The translations under genes were made by a program, and so were the position numbers. A model generated the notes under the pieces. It was given only the letters and a program-made list of their open reading frames with translations. It made no database searches and was not told where the DNA came from. Below are positions 1-5,645 of a stretch of DNA of 5,659 nt, piece by piece. This stretch comes from Actinomycetes bacterium (lineage in GTDB: Bacteria > Actinomycetota > Acidimicrobiia > Acidimicrobiales > Palsa-688), in NCBI GenBank assembly GCA_021846485.1, contig JAJZWW010000230.1:1-5659 (forward strand), in the 5' to 3' direction. Numbering within the stretch: the first letter of the stretch is position 1; the number at the start of each line of letters is the position of its first letter.

Positions 1-245
1 ACCGCCCGGCGCTGCGGCCCCTTCCCCCCGACCGCTACGAGTTCGCCACCTGGCGAGACGCCCGCTTGGGCCTCGACTACCACGTCGAGGTGCGCTCCGA
101 GCGCCACTACTACTCCGCCCCCTACCGCCTGATCGGCGAGGCCCTGCGGGTCCGGCTCTCGGCTGGCACCGTGGAGGTCTTCTACAAGGGGCGCCGGGTC
201 GCCTCCCACGTGCGGGCCTACAAGCCGGGGTGGAGCACGGACCCC
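1..245 (+). pseudogene. istA: IS21-family transposase IstA, C-terminal fragment
   Basis: This is the 3' part of the gene for IstA, the DDE transposase that works with the ATPase IstB to move IS21-family elements. The frame is open from base 3 and enters from outside the window. It reads LPPDRYEFATWRDARLG, then DYHVEV, HYYSAPYRL and VEVFYKGRRVASHVR. The order Tyr-His-Val, Tyr-Ser-x-Pro-Tyr, then Val-x-Val-Phe-x-x-x-x-Arg-Val-Ala-x-His is typical of the small beta domain after the IstA catalytic core. Similarity fades after about base 245 (GWSTDP), where a normal IstA would continue into an HMP..H-type tail and then istB. The frame stays open to 1274, but that extension is antisense to the Cas3 remnant and a kinase gene and has no IstA character. 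I infer a truncated, dead copy. Whether the 5' part outside the window is intact cannot be seen. Confidence 0.8.
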
Positions 246-941
246 GCGCAGAGCCTCCCGGCGTTCGGCCAGGGGGAGCATCTCCAAGGATTCTCCGGAG
301 ACTGCGCCGGCAGTGTCCGCCCCTTCGGGCACGCATCCCGCTCCTACCGTCCCGGCGCGCAGCCGCCAGATCGCCACGCGGCGCTGGTGGGCGAGGACAA
401 GAGTGGCGACGTCGGCGGCGGGGGCGGTCGGCGACGGGTCCCACGTGGCGTCGGTCATACCACCCCAGCCCGACGGGATGATGACCACGTCGCCCGGGCG
501 CAGCTCACGCGGGGCCACGAAGGCGCTGTCTGCGCCGGCCCAGCGCAGCACCAGACGACCGGACCGCATCTCGTCGCCGGTCACCGCACCGGGCGGGCCG
601 GCAAGAAGCGCCTCCGCGTCGCTCCCTCGACGTCTGCCGCATCCCCGCGCAACCACGCCCGAGCGGCGAGCAACGGGATCGCCGATCCCTCGCTGCTCGC
701 CGGCCGGGTCGCGGCCCTTCGGCTCCACGTCGGTGGAGCGGATGACGATGGAAGAGGTCAGCGTCCGCCCGAGGGCGCTCCGCCGGCCGTCGCGGTCGAC
801 TCGACCGAAGCGCTGCCAGAGGGCGTCCAGGCTCGCGCACTCGGTGACAAGGGCGTCCAGGTCGAGGTCTGCGCCCGACTCGATGCACAGGCGAGTAGCT
901 TGTCGTGCCTCCGGCGGGTCCGGCATCCGGCACATCCGCGG
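246..941 (-). pseudogene. cas3: Remnant of CRISPR-associated helicase/nuclease Cas3, type I-G (I-U) like
   Basis: Cas3 unwinds and degrades target DNA recruited by Cascade. Reading leftward from a stop at 942-944, the frame gives IESGADLDLDALVTE and CASLDAL (819-884), then WQRFGRVDRDG (786-818), which matches the end of the second helicase domain including motif VI, then IVIRSTDVEPKGRDP (705-749). About 50 unrecognisable residues follow. A second block, LVLRWAGADSAFV then LRPGDVVIIPSGWGG and WDPSP (429-554), matches the C-terminal domain of type I-G Cas3, and HQRRVAIWRL follows at 360-389. From family knowledge these two blocks are normally separated by a much longer segment, so there is an internal deletion. 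The HD nuclease and first helicase domain (Walker A, DEAH) are absent: the upstream frame is closed and 942-1030 shows no similarity in any frame. The frame has no stop down to the window edge, where it runs antisense to istA. Boundaries are approximate; the subtype is from memory of motif wording. Confidence 0.72.
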
Positions 942-1030
942 TCACCGCCTCGGGAACCCCCTTGCAGAGGCCGCCCAGGTCCCAGGATAACGCTTCGCAC
1001 GCGAGAGACAACCCCGCCGGGAGCGGTGGC

Positions 1031-2638
1031 TCAGCCTTTGCCCGTGCCCTTTCCCGGGCCCCCGCCACCCTTGCCCGGTCCCTTGCCGCCCTTTCCCGGG
1101 CCGGACGGACCGGAGGGGCCCGACGGCCCGCTCGGCGTGGTTGTCGAGGTGGTGGATGTGGTGGAGGTGGTCGACGTCGAGGTGGTCGTGGTGCTCGTCG
1201 GTGCGGACGCCCCGACTCCCTCGAGGGCGCTCAGGGCGGCACCGTACTCCTGGTCGGTGATCGAGCCGGCGTAGAGCAGCTGCAGGGCGAGGGCTGCGTT
1301 GGTCGTCGCCTGGGTGGCCCGGTCGGATACCGGGGTGCTCGCCACCTCCTCGAGCAGCGAGGCGAGCTCGGTCGGCCCGGGGCCCCCGACGGCGTCGAGC
1401 GACCGGGCCTCGGCGAGCAGGGCGGACTGCGTGGGCGGGAGGCTGGTCGTGGTCGTCGTCGACGAAGCGGTCGTCGACGACGAGGTCCGGGTCGGTCGGG
1501 AGCGGTTCTCGGCCCGCAGGCCCCCTCCGTGGCCGGCCAGGGCGATCGCCGCCAGCGCAGCGGCGACCACCAGGGTTGCAAGGACCCCGAGGAGGACCTG
1601 GCGGCCCCGCCGGCGGCGCTGGCCGCGTGGCTTCGAGGGCGCTGCACCGCCGGGCAGGACGGCCGTCGCGGTGGGGGGCGGCGCCGGCGGGGGGAGCGGC
1701 GGAGGGAGACCGGGGAGCGGGCCGCCCACCGGCGGCGTCGGGGAGGCGTCGGAGCCCCCGGGGAGCAGCCGGATCTCGGTGCCGCCTCCGTCGCGCAGCG
1801 CGGCGCGCATCGAGCGGGCGGAGGCGAAGCGGTCCGCCGGCCGGCGGCTCATCGCCTGACGGATCACCTCGGCGAGGTCCGCGGGCACGTCGGGGCGGAC
1901 GGTGGCGATGTCGGGGGCGCCGCCTTGCACCACGGCCCGGGCCTGGGCCATCGCATCGTCGCCGACGAACGGCTTCCGCCCCGAGAGCGCCTCATAGAGC
2001 ACCACCCCCAGGCTGTAGAGGTCCGACTGCGGCGACGCCGGGGCACCCTCGATCTGCTCCGGCGCCAGGTAGGCGACGGTGCCGACGAGCATCCCCACTG
2101 CCGTGAGGTCGGCCACGGCGGGATCCGTCGGGTCGCCCGGTCCCTGGGACCGGTACGCTTTGGCGATCCCGAAGTCGCCCACCTTCGCCCGGCCCTCGGC
2201 GTCGAGCAGGATGTTGCCCGGCTTGACGTCGCGGTGGACTATGCCCCGGGCGTGCGCCGCGCCGAGGGCGTCGAGGACGTCGGCGGCCACCCCTCTCAGC
2301 CAGTCAGGCTCCACGTCGCGCAGGCGCATGCGGTCGCCGAGCGTCTCGCCCGGGAGACGCTCCATGACCAGGTAGGCCCGGCCGTCGTCCTCACCCGAGT
2401 CGTACACGGCCACCACGTTGGGATGGTTGAGGCGGGCGGCGGAGCGGGCTTCGCGCTCGAAGCGGGCGCGCATCCCCGGATCGGCGGACAGCTCGGGGCG
2501 GAGCAGCTTGACCGCCACCGGGCGGGCGAGGCGCTCGTCGTAGGCGTCGAACACGTCGGCCATGCCGCCGCGTCCCAACCGGGAGCCGAGACGGTAGCGG
2601 CCAGCAATGGCCGGGCCCCCGGTGCTGGTCGGCTGCAT
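1031..2638 (-). CDS. Transmembrane Ser/Thr protein kinase, PknB-like, without PASTA domains
   Basis: A 535-residue Hanks-type kinase that phosphorylates proteins on Ser/Thr from the inner face of the membrane. The catalytic domain spans about residues 13-285: glycine loop GRGGMADV (22-29), VAVK with Lys44, helix C Glu63 (REA), HRDVKPGN (135-142, catalytic Asp137), DFG (155-157) and APE (192-194), so all key residues are present. A Pro-rich linker (about 300-325) and a basic stretch RGQRRRRGR (338-346) lead to one membrane segment (about 347-368). Outside follow a Ser/Thr-rich stalk, a predicted helical domain of about 75 residues (403-478), a second Thr-rich run (481-501), SGP repeats and a Gly/Lys/Pro tail (515-535). 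I know of no family for this outer part. ATG at 2638 sits just before the kinase fold. An ATG at 2707 would add 23 unstructured residues; a frame open to 3196 is antisense to mobA and is rejected. Substrate and ligand are unknown. Transcribed divergently from mobA. Confidence 0.95.
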   Translation of the reverse strand: MQPTSTGGPAIAGRYRLGSRLGRGGMADVFDAYDERLARPVAVKLLRPELSADPGMRARFEREARSAARLNHPNVVAVYDSGEDDGRAYLVMERLPGETLGDRMRLRDVEPDWLRGVAADVLDALGAAHARGIVHRDVKPGNILLDAEGRAKVGDFGIAKAYRSQGPGDPTDPAVADLTAVGMLVGTVAYLAPEQIEGAPASPQSDLYSLGVVLYEALSGRKPFVGDDAMAQARAVVQGGAPDIATVRPDVPADLAEVIRQAMSRRPADRFASARSMRAALRDGGGTEIRLLPGGSDASPTPPVGGPLPGLPPPLPPPAPPPTATAVLPGGAAPSKPRGQRRRRGRQVLLGVLATLVVAAALAAIALAGHGGGLRAENRSRPTRTSSSTTASSTTTTTSLPPTQSALLAEARSLDAVGGPGPTELASLLEEVASTPVSDRATQATTNAALALQLLYAGSITDQEYGAALSALEGVGASAPTSTTTTSTSTTSTTSTTSTTTPSGPSGPSGPSGPGKGGKGPGKGGGGPGKGTGKG

Positions 2639-2716
2639 CCGGGTCGTTCTACCCGACACGGTGCCCGCCGCCCGGTCGGGCGCCGGGAGCGGCGTGGCGG
2701 GGGGCATGATGGAGCC
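2639..2716. promoter_or_regulatory. Divergent promoter region between the kinase gene and mobA
   Basis: These 78 nt separate two divergent starts, so both promoters should lie here. Neither gene has a normally spaced Shine-Dalgarno site. On the minus strand TAGAAC (2651-2646) lies 7 nt before the kinase ATG. On the plus strand CATGAT (2705-2710) lies 6 nt before the mobA GTG. Both are imperfect matches to a TANNNT -10 box at the spacing expected for leaderless transcripts. A small dyad, CGGGT/ACCCG (2640-2644 and 2651-2655), overlaps the kinase side and could be an operator or chance. No clear -35 element was seen. The exact hexamers are weakly supported. Confidence 0.4.
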
Positions 2717-3304
2717 GTGGAGGTCGGCGCGCTGGTGCTCACCGGGGGTGGCAGCCGGCGGATGGGCAGGGACAAGGCGACCCTCCGCCTCGGCGACCGC
2801 ACCCTCGCGGAGCGGACCGCCGCGGTGCTCCTCGAGGCCGACTTGACCGGCCCGTTGCTCGAGGTCGGTCCCGGGGTGAGCGGGCTCGAAGCGGTTCCCG
2901 ACGCCGTGGCCGGAGCCGGTCCGTTGGCCGCAGTCGCCACCGGTGCCGCCACCTTCCGCGCGGCCGGTTTCGCCGGACCCGCCGTCGTGGTCGCCACCGA
3001 CCTGCCCCACCTGTCTCCCGGGCTGGTCTCCTGGCTGGCCGGCCATCCCGCCGACGGCAGCGTCGTGCCGGTGCATGACGCCCGGGTGCAGTGGCTCTGC
3101 GCCCGCTACTCCCCGGAGGCCCTCGACCGAGCCGGCGCGCTCGTCGCCGCCGGCCGCTCGGCGGTACGGGAGCTGGCCGGCTCCACCTCGCTCCACCTCG
3201 CCGGGCCCGAGGAGTGGCTGGTACCCGCCGGCGGGGCGGGAGCCCTCGACGACCTCGACACCCCCGACGACCTCGCCCGGGTCGCCGCGGGACCCCGGCC
3301 ATGA
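2717..3304 (+). CDS. mobA: Molybdenum cofactor guanylyltransferase (MobA-like NTP transferase)
   Basis: A 195-residue protein of the MobA family, which transfers GMP from GTP to Mo-molybdopterin to make the MGD form used by DMSO-reductase-family enzymes such as formate dehydrogenase; it acts in the cytoplasm. The N-terminal nucleotide-binding signature LTGGGSRRMGRDKATL is at residues 8-23, GPLAA at 68-72, the metal-binding TDLP at 94-97 (Asp95), QWLCARYSP at 125-133, and a family-typical DDLDTPDDL near the C terminus (178-186). Length is normal for MobA. The start is a GTG placed 7 codons before the signature; a later ATG (residue 16) would cut the signature. GGAG lies only 2 nt before the GTG, too close for a usual ribosome site. 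The frame is open far upstream (to 905), but that part is antisense to the kinase. It overlaps fdhD by 4 nt, so the two are probably translationally coupled. Related nucleotidyltransferases such as MocA share the signature, but the fdhD partner favours MobA. Confidence 0.88.
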   Translation: MEVGALVLTGGGSRRMGRDKATLRLGDRTLAERTAAVLLEADLTGPLLEVGPGVSGLEAVPDAVAGAGPLAAVATGAATFRAAGFAGPAVVVATDLPHLSPGLVSWLAGHPADGSVVPVHDARVQWLCARYSPEALDRAGALVAAGRSAVRELAGSTSLHLAGPEEWLVPAGGAGALDDLDTPDDLARVAAGPRP

Positions 3305-4155
3305 CCTCCCCGCTGCGGGCGGTGACCGACGTGCGAGCGGTGAAGGTCCGGCCGGGCCGCAGCGTCGAGCTGCCCGACCGGCTGACCACCGAGGAGCCGC
3401 TCGAGGTGCGCGTCGCCGGACCGGGCCAGGAGCCGGTGCCGGTGACGGTGACGATGCGCACCCCCGGCCATGACTTCGAGCTGGCCGTCGGGCTGCTCGT
3501 CAGCGAGGGCCTCGCCTCCCCCGGGGAGGTGGCCGCCGTCGGCTACTGCGACGCCGCCGCCCCCGAGCAGCGCTTCAACACCGTCACGGTCTCCCTCCGG
3601 GTGCCGTGGCGGGCGCCGGTGGCGAGGTCCTTCGTCGCCAACTCGAGCTGCGGGGTGTGCGGCAAGGCCGGCATCGACCAGGTGGAGCTCGCCTGCCCAC
3701 CGCTCCCGCCGGCAGCAGGGCCGGTGCCCGCCTCGGTCATCCCCGGCCTTCCGGCGCGCCTGCGCGAGGCGCAACGGGTCTTCGACCGCACCGGTGGCCT
3801 CCACGCCGCCGGGTTGTTCGACCTCGGGGGGGAACTGCACCTGGCGCGAGAGGACATCGGCCGGCACAACGCGGTCGACAAGGTCGTCGGTCGCCGGGCT
3901 CTCGACGCCGCCGGCGGCGCCCCGCAGGCCGCCTTGCCCGGCAGCGAGGCGATCCTCATGGTCTCGGGCCGGGTCAGCTTCGAGATCGTGCAGAAGGCCG
4001 CCATGGCCGGCCTGGCGGTGGTCGCCGCCGTGTCGGCGCCCTCCAGCCTCGCGGTCGCTGCCGCCGAGCGCCTCGGGGTCACCGTCGCCGGCTTCGTCAG
4101 GGGCGACACCTACAGCGTCTACAGCCACTCCGAGCGGGTGGACTTCACCGCGTGA
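3301..4155 (+). CDS. fdhD: FdhD, sulfur carrier/sulfurtransferase for formate dehydrogenase
   Basis: A 284-residue FdhD protein. FdhD passes sulfur from a cysteine desulfurase (IscS in E. coli) to the molybdenum or tungsten cofactor before insertion into formate dehydrogenase; without it the enzyme is inactive. The conserved loop SSCGVCGK carries the two functional cysteines at residues 117 and 120. Other family marks are TPGHDFELAVGLLVSEG (54-70), FNTVTV (92-97), TGGLHAAGLF (164-173), EDIGRHNAVDKVVG (184-197), SGRVSFEIVQKA (222-233) and the C-terminal FVRGDTYSVYSH (265-276). The protein looks complete and of normal length. Its ATG overlaps the mobA stop (ATGA), and there is no separate Shine-Dalgarno site, so translation most likely depends on mobA. 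The formate dehydrogenase subunits are not in the window. A frame open back to 3091 exists but runs inside mobA and is rejected. Confidence 0.96.
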   Translation: MTSPLRAVTDVRAVKVRPGRSVELPDRLTTEEPLEVRVAGPGQEPVPVTVTMRTPGHDFELAVGLLVSEGLASPGEVAAVGYCDAAAPEQRFNTVTVSLRVPWRAPVARSFVANSSCGVCGKAGIDQVELACPPLPPAAGPVPASVIPGLPARLREAQRVFDRTGGLHAAGLFDLGGELHLAREDIGRHNAVDKVVGRRALDAAGGAPQAALPGSEAILMVSGRVSFEIVQKAAMAGLAVVAAVSAPSSLAVAAAERLGVTVAGFVRGDTYSVYSHSERVDFTA

Positions 4156-4170
4156 ACCGCCTGAACCGGT

Positions 4171-4187
4171 ACCGGGTGCCGCCCGGT
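4171..4187. terminator. GC hairpin between convergent fdhD and acyl-CoA dehydrogenase genes
   Basis: ACCGGG, a 5-nt loop TGCCG, and CCCGGT form a perfect 6-bp stem 16 nt after the fdhD stop codon, in the 52-nt gap between the two convergent stops. A self-complementary CCGGTACCGG (4166-4175) overlaps its left arm. There is no T-tract on either strand, which is common for high-GC actinobacterial ends. A shared bidirectional terminator fits the position, but function is inferred. Confidence 0.45.
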
Positions 4188-4207
4188 CGGGTCGGCCGGT
4201 CAGGGGC

Positions 4208-5446
4208 TCAGCGCCCCGGGCGGGGTTCCTTGGGGAGACCGAGGAGCCGCTCGCCGACGATGTTGCGCTGGATCTGGGAGGTGCCCCCCCAGATCGTCTC
4301 GGAGCGGGCGAAGAAGAACTGGGCCTGCCGGTCGCTCGGGGCGTATCCCGGACGGCCCCGGCGGCGCCCGGCCGCCGGATCGGACTCCTCCGCGCGGCTG
4401 CCGGTGAGCACCTGGCCCTCGGCGCCGAGCAGGTCCACTGCCCGGTCGGTGAACCACTGGTGGTACTCGGACCAGAACATCTTGTTGGTCCCGGCGAGCG
4501 CCGCCACGCCGGGGTCCTCGGAGCCGTTCAGCGCGGCGGTGAGCGTCCGGTACCCGTTGATCTCCATGATCTTCACCTTCGACCAGGCGCGGGCGAGGTC
4601 CTGGCGCACGAGCGGGTCGGAGAGCCGGCCGCGGTCCCTCGCCTCACCGATCACCTCGTCGAGCTCACGGCGGAAGCGGCGGAACCCGGTCGTCGCGCTC
4701 GTCCCCCGCTCGAAGCCGAGGGTGGTCATGGCCACCGCCCAGCCGTTGTCGACCCCGCCGACCACGTTGTCCTTCGGGCAGCGGGCCCCGTCGAACCACA
4801 CCTCGTTGAACTCGGCCGACCCGTCCACCTGGGTTATCGGGCGGACCTCGATGCCGGGTTGGTGCATCGGCACCAGCAGGTAGGAGATCCCGGCGTGTCT
4901 CTCCGCCTCCGGGTTGGTGCGGGCCAGGAGGAAGATGAAGTCGGCATACTGGGCCTGGGTGGTCCAGACCTTCTGGCCGTCGATGCGCCACTCGTCGCCG
5001 TCGAGGACCGCGGCGGTGGCGAGCGAAGCCAGGTCCGAGCCGGCGCCCGGCTCCGAGAAGCCCTGGCACCAGGTCGTCTCGCCCCGCATGATCCCCGGGA
5101 GGAAGCGCCGCTTTTGGTCCTCGGTCCCCCACTGCAAGAGGGTCGGCCCGACCAGGGTGTCGCCGAAGAAGTCGGCCCGCAGCGGGGCGGCGACCCGGGC
5201 GAACTCCTCGTTGAGGACCACCGATTCCATGAGCGACAGGCCCCGGCCGCCGTACTCCTCGGGCCAGGAGGCGCAGATCCAGCCGCCCTCGTAGAGCTTC
5301 TTGTTCCACTCCGCGGCCCACGCGGCGCGCGCCTCGGCGTCCGGGGCGAACGAAGGGGTCCCCCAGCCCTCCGGCAGGTTGGCCTCGAGCCAGGCGCGGG
5401 TCGCGGCCCGAAAGGCCTCGGCTTCGGGCGGGTAGGTGAGGTCCAT
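4208..5446 (-). CDS. Acyl-CoA dehydrogenase, FadE type
   Basis: A 412-residue FAD-dependent acyl-CoA dehydrogenase, which makes the 2,3-double bond in acyl-CoA during beta-oxidation and passes electrons to electron-transfer flavoprotein. The N-terminal helical domain covers about residues 5-125, including WPEEYGGRGLS (61-71). The FAD/substrate-binding beta domain starts at WCQGFSEPGAGSDLASL (126-142), with GQKVWTT at 157-163. The C-terminal helical domain covers about 235-405 and ends in IWGGTSQIQRNIVGERLLGLP (385-405). In MCAD the catalytic Glu lies in a YEGT motif; here that site is Gly387. An alternative base, Glu246 in LGFERG, sits where IVD/LCAD-type enzymes and mycobacterial FadE26-like (ChsE4) proteins carry theirs. 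That links it to the FadE group that handles branched or steroid side-chain acyl-CoAs, sometimes as two-gene heteromers, but no second fadE is visible here. Substrate is unknown. The ATG at 5446 has no Shine-Dalgarno site but a -10-like box at leaderless spacing. Confidence 0.95.
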   Translation of the reverse strand: MDLTYPPEAEAFRAATRAWLEANLPEGWGTPSFAPDAEARAAWAAEWNKKLYEGGWICASWPEEYGGRGLSLMESVVLNEEFARVAAPLRADFFGDTLVGPTLLQWGTEDQKRRFLPGIMRGETTWCQGFSEPGAGSDLASLATAAVLDGDEWRIDGQKVWTTQAQYADFIFLLARTNPEAERHAGISYLLVPMHQPGIEVRPITQVDGSAEFNEVWFDGARCPKDNVVGGVDNGWAVAMTTLGFERGTSATTGFRRFRRELDEVIGEARDRGRLSDPLVRQDLARAWSKVKIMEINGYRTLTAALNGSEDPGVAALAGTNKMFWSEYHQWFTDRAVDLLGAEGQVLTGSRAEESDPAAGRRRGRPGYAPSDRQAQFFFARSETIWGGTSQIQRNIVGERLLGLPKEPRPGR

Positions 5447-5452
5447 GCAGGG

Positions 5453-5458
5453 ATGCTA
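5453..5458 (-). promoter_or_regulatory. -10 box candidate for a leaderless acyl-CoA dehydrogenase transcript
   Basis: On the minus strand TAGCAT ends 6 nt before the ATG at 5446. It fits TANNNT, and the spacing would place the transcript start on the A of the start codon, as in actinobacterial leaderless genes. The lack of any GGAGG-like site upstream of the ATG agrees. No -35 consensus is seen; the GC palindrome at 5469-5480 falls close to that position. Confidence 0.5.
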
Positions 5459-5468
5459 GCGACGGGGT

Positions 5469-5480
5469 CGGCGGCCGCCG
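5469..5480. repeat. Perfect 12-bp palindrome upstream of the acyl-CoA dehydrogenase gene
   Basis: CGGCGGCCGCCG is fully self-complementary and lies 23-34 nt upstream of the start codon, around the expected -35 region. It could be a repressor site, but such palindromes arise easily at this GC content. Confidence 0.3.
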
Positions 5481-5497
5481 GCCCGCCACGCAACCGT

Positions 5498-5516
5498 GCC
5501 CCGGGGACCCCGGGGC
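5498..5516. repeat. Strong GC dyad, 9-bp arms around a single base
   Basis: GCCCCGGGGACCCCGGGGC is a perfect inverted repeat with one central A. As RNA it could not close a 1-nt loop, so the useful pairing is shorter, or else it acts as a DNA-level dyad. It lies 52-70 nt upstream of the acyl-CoA dehydrogenase start. An upstream operator or the terminator of a neighbour are both possible. Confidence 0.35.
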
Positions 5517-5574
5517 CCTCGGCTACGCCACGAGCCGGGCGTGCTGCGCCCGGTCCGGGTGGATCAGATCCCCG

Positions 5575-5613
5575 TGTTAGACCTGTCCACGAAGTGGACG
5601 ACAGCAGTGGTAG
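5575..5613. repeat. Inverted repeat GTCCAC-GAA-GTGGAC, possible insertion-sequence end
   Basis: GTCCAC (5585-5590) and GTGGAC (5594-5599) are perfect 6-bp arms around GAA. CTGTC (5583-5587) is also complementary to GACAG (5598-5603 region), and AGTGG recurs just to the right. The stretch begins with TGT at 5575, preceded by a GGATC-A-GATCC dyad (5561-5571), and its base composition is less GC-rich than its surroundings. TG..CA ends with internal repeats are typical of IS21-family elements, and an istA fragment sits at the other side of the window, but this identity is inferred. The feature could also be an operator for the gene starting at the right edge. Confidence 0.3.
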
Positions 5614-5645
5614 TCAGGGATGGGGGGTGCGGGGGGAAGGGCTGC

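Noticed and set aside
821..861. Direct repeat GGGCGTCCAGG at 821-831 and 851-861, considered as a CRISPR or tandem repeat
   Set aside because: Both copies encode the LDAL/LDLDAL wording of the Cas3 helicase block. There are only two copies, with no repeat-spacer pattern.
1010..1030. Imperfect CCACCG/CGGCGG dyad as a terminator of the kinase gene
   Set aside because: The stem has a mismatch in short arms and no T-tract, so it cannot be told from background in this GC-rich sequence.
505..1068. Minus-strand 187-residue frame overlapping the Cas3 remnant
   Set aside because: It is Arg/Pro/Gly-rich and out of frame with the conserved Cas3 blocks. I checked its upstream part as a possible frameshifted Cas3 continuation and saw no helicase motif.
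246..1274. Continuation of the istA frame to a 402-residue protein
   Set aside because: After about 245 the translation is low-complexity with no IstA similarity, and it is antisense to the Cas3 remnant and the kinase 3' end. It is not a fusion protein.
905..2716. Very long plus-strand open frame in phase with mobA (total 799 residues)
   Set aside because: It is antisense to the kinase gene, is Arg/Gly-rich without any domain, and all MobA motifs begin after the GTG at 2717. It reflects high-GC codon usage of the kinase gene.
2639..3196. Extended N terminus for the kinase (721 residues)
   Set aside because: The extra 186 residues are antisense to mobA or lie in the promoter gap, and the kinase fold begins a few residues after the ATG at 2638.
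3106..4128. Minus-strand 340-residue frame opposite fdhD
   Set aside because: It is antisense to well-conserved FdhD motifs with no recognisable domain; a mirror frame.
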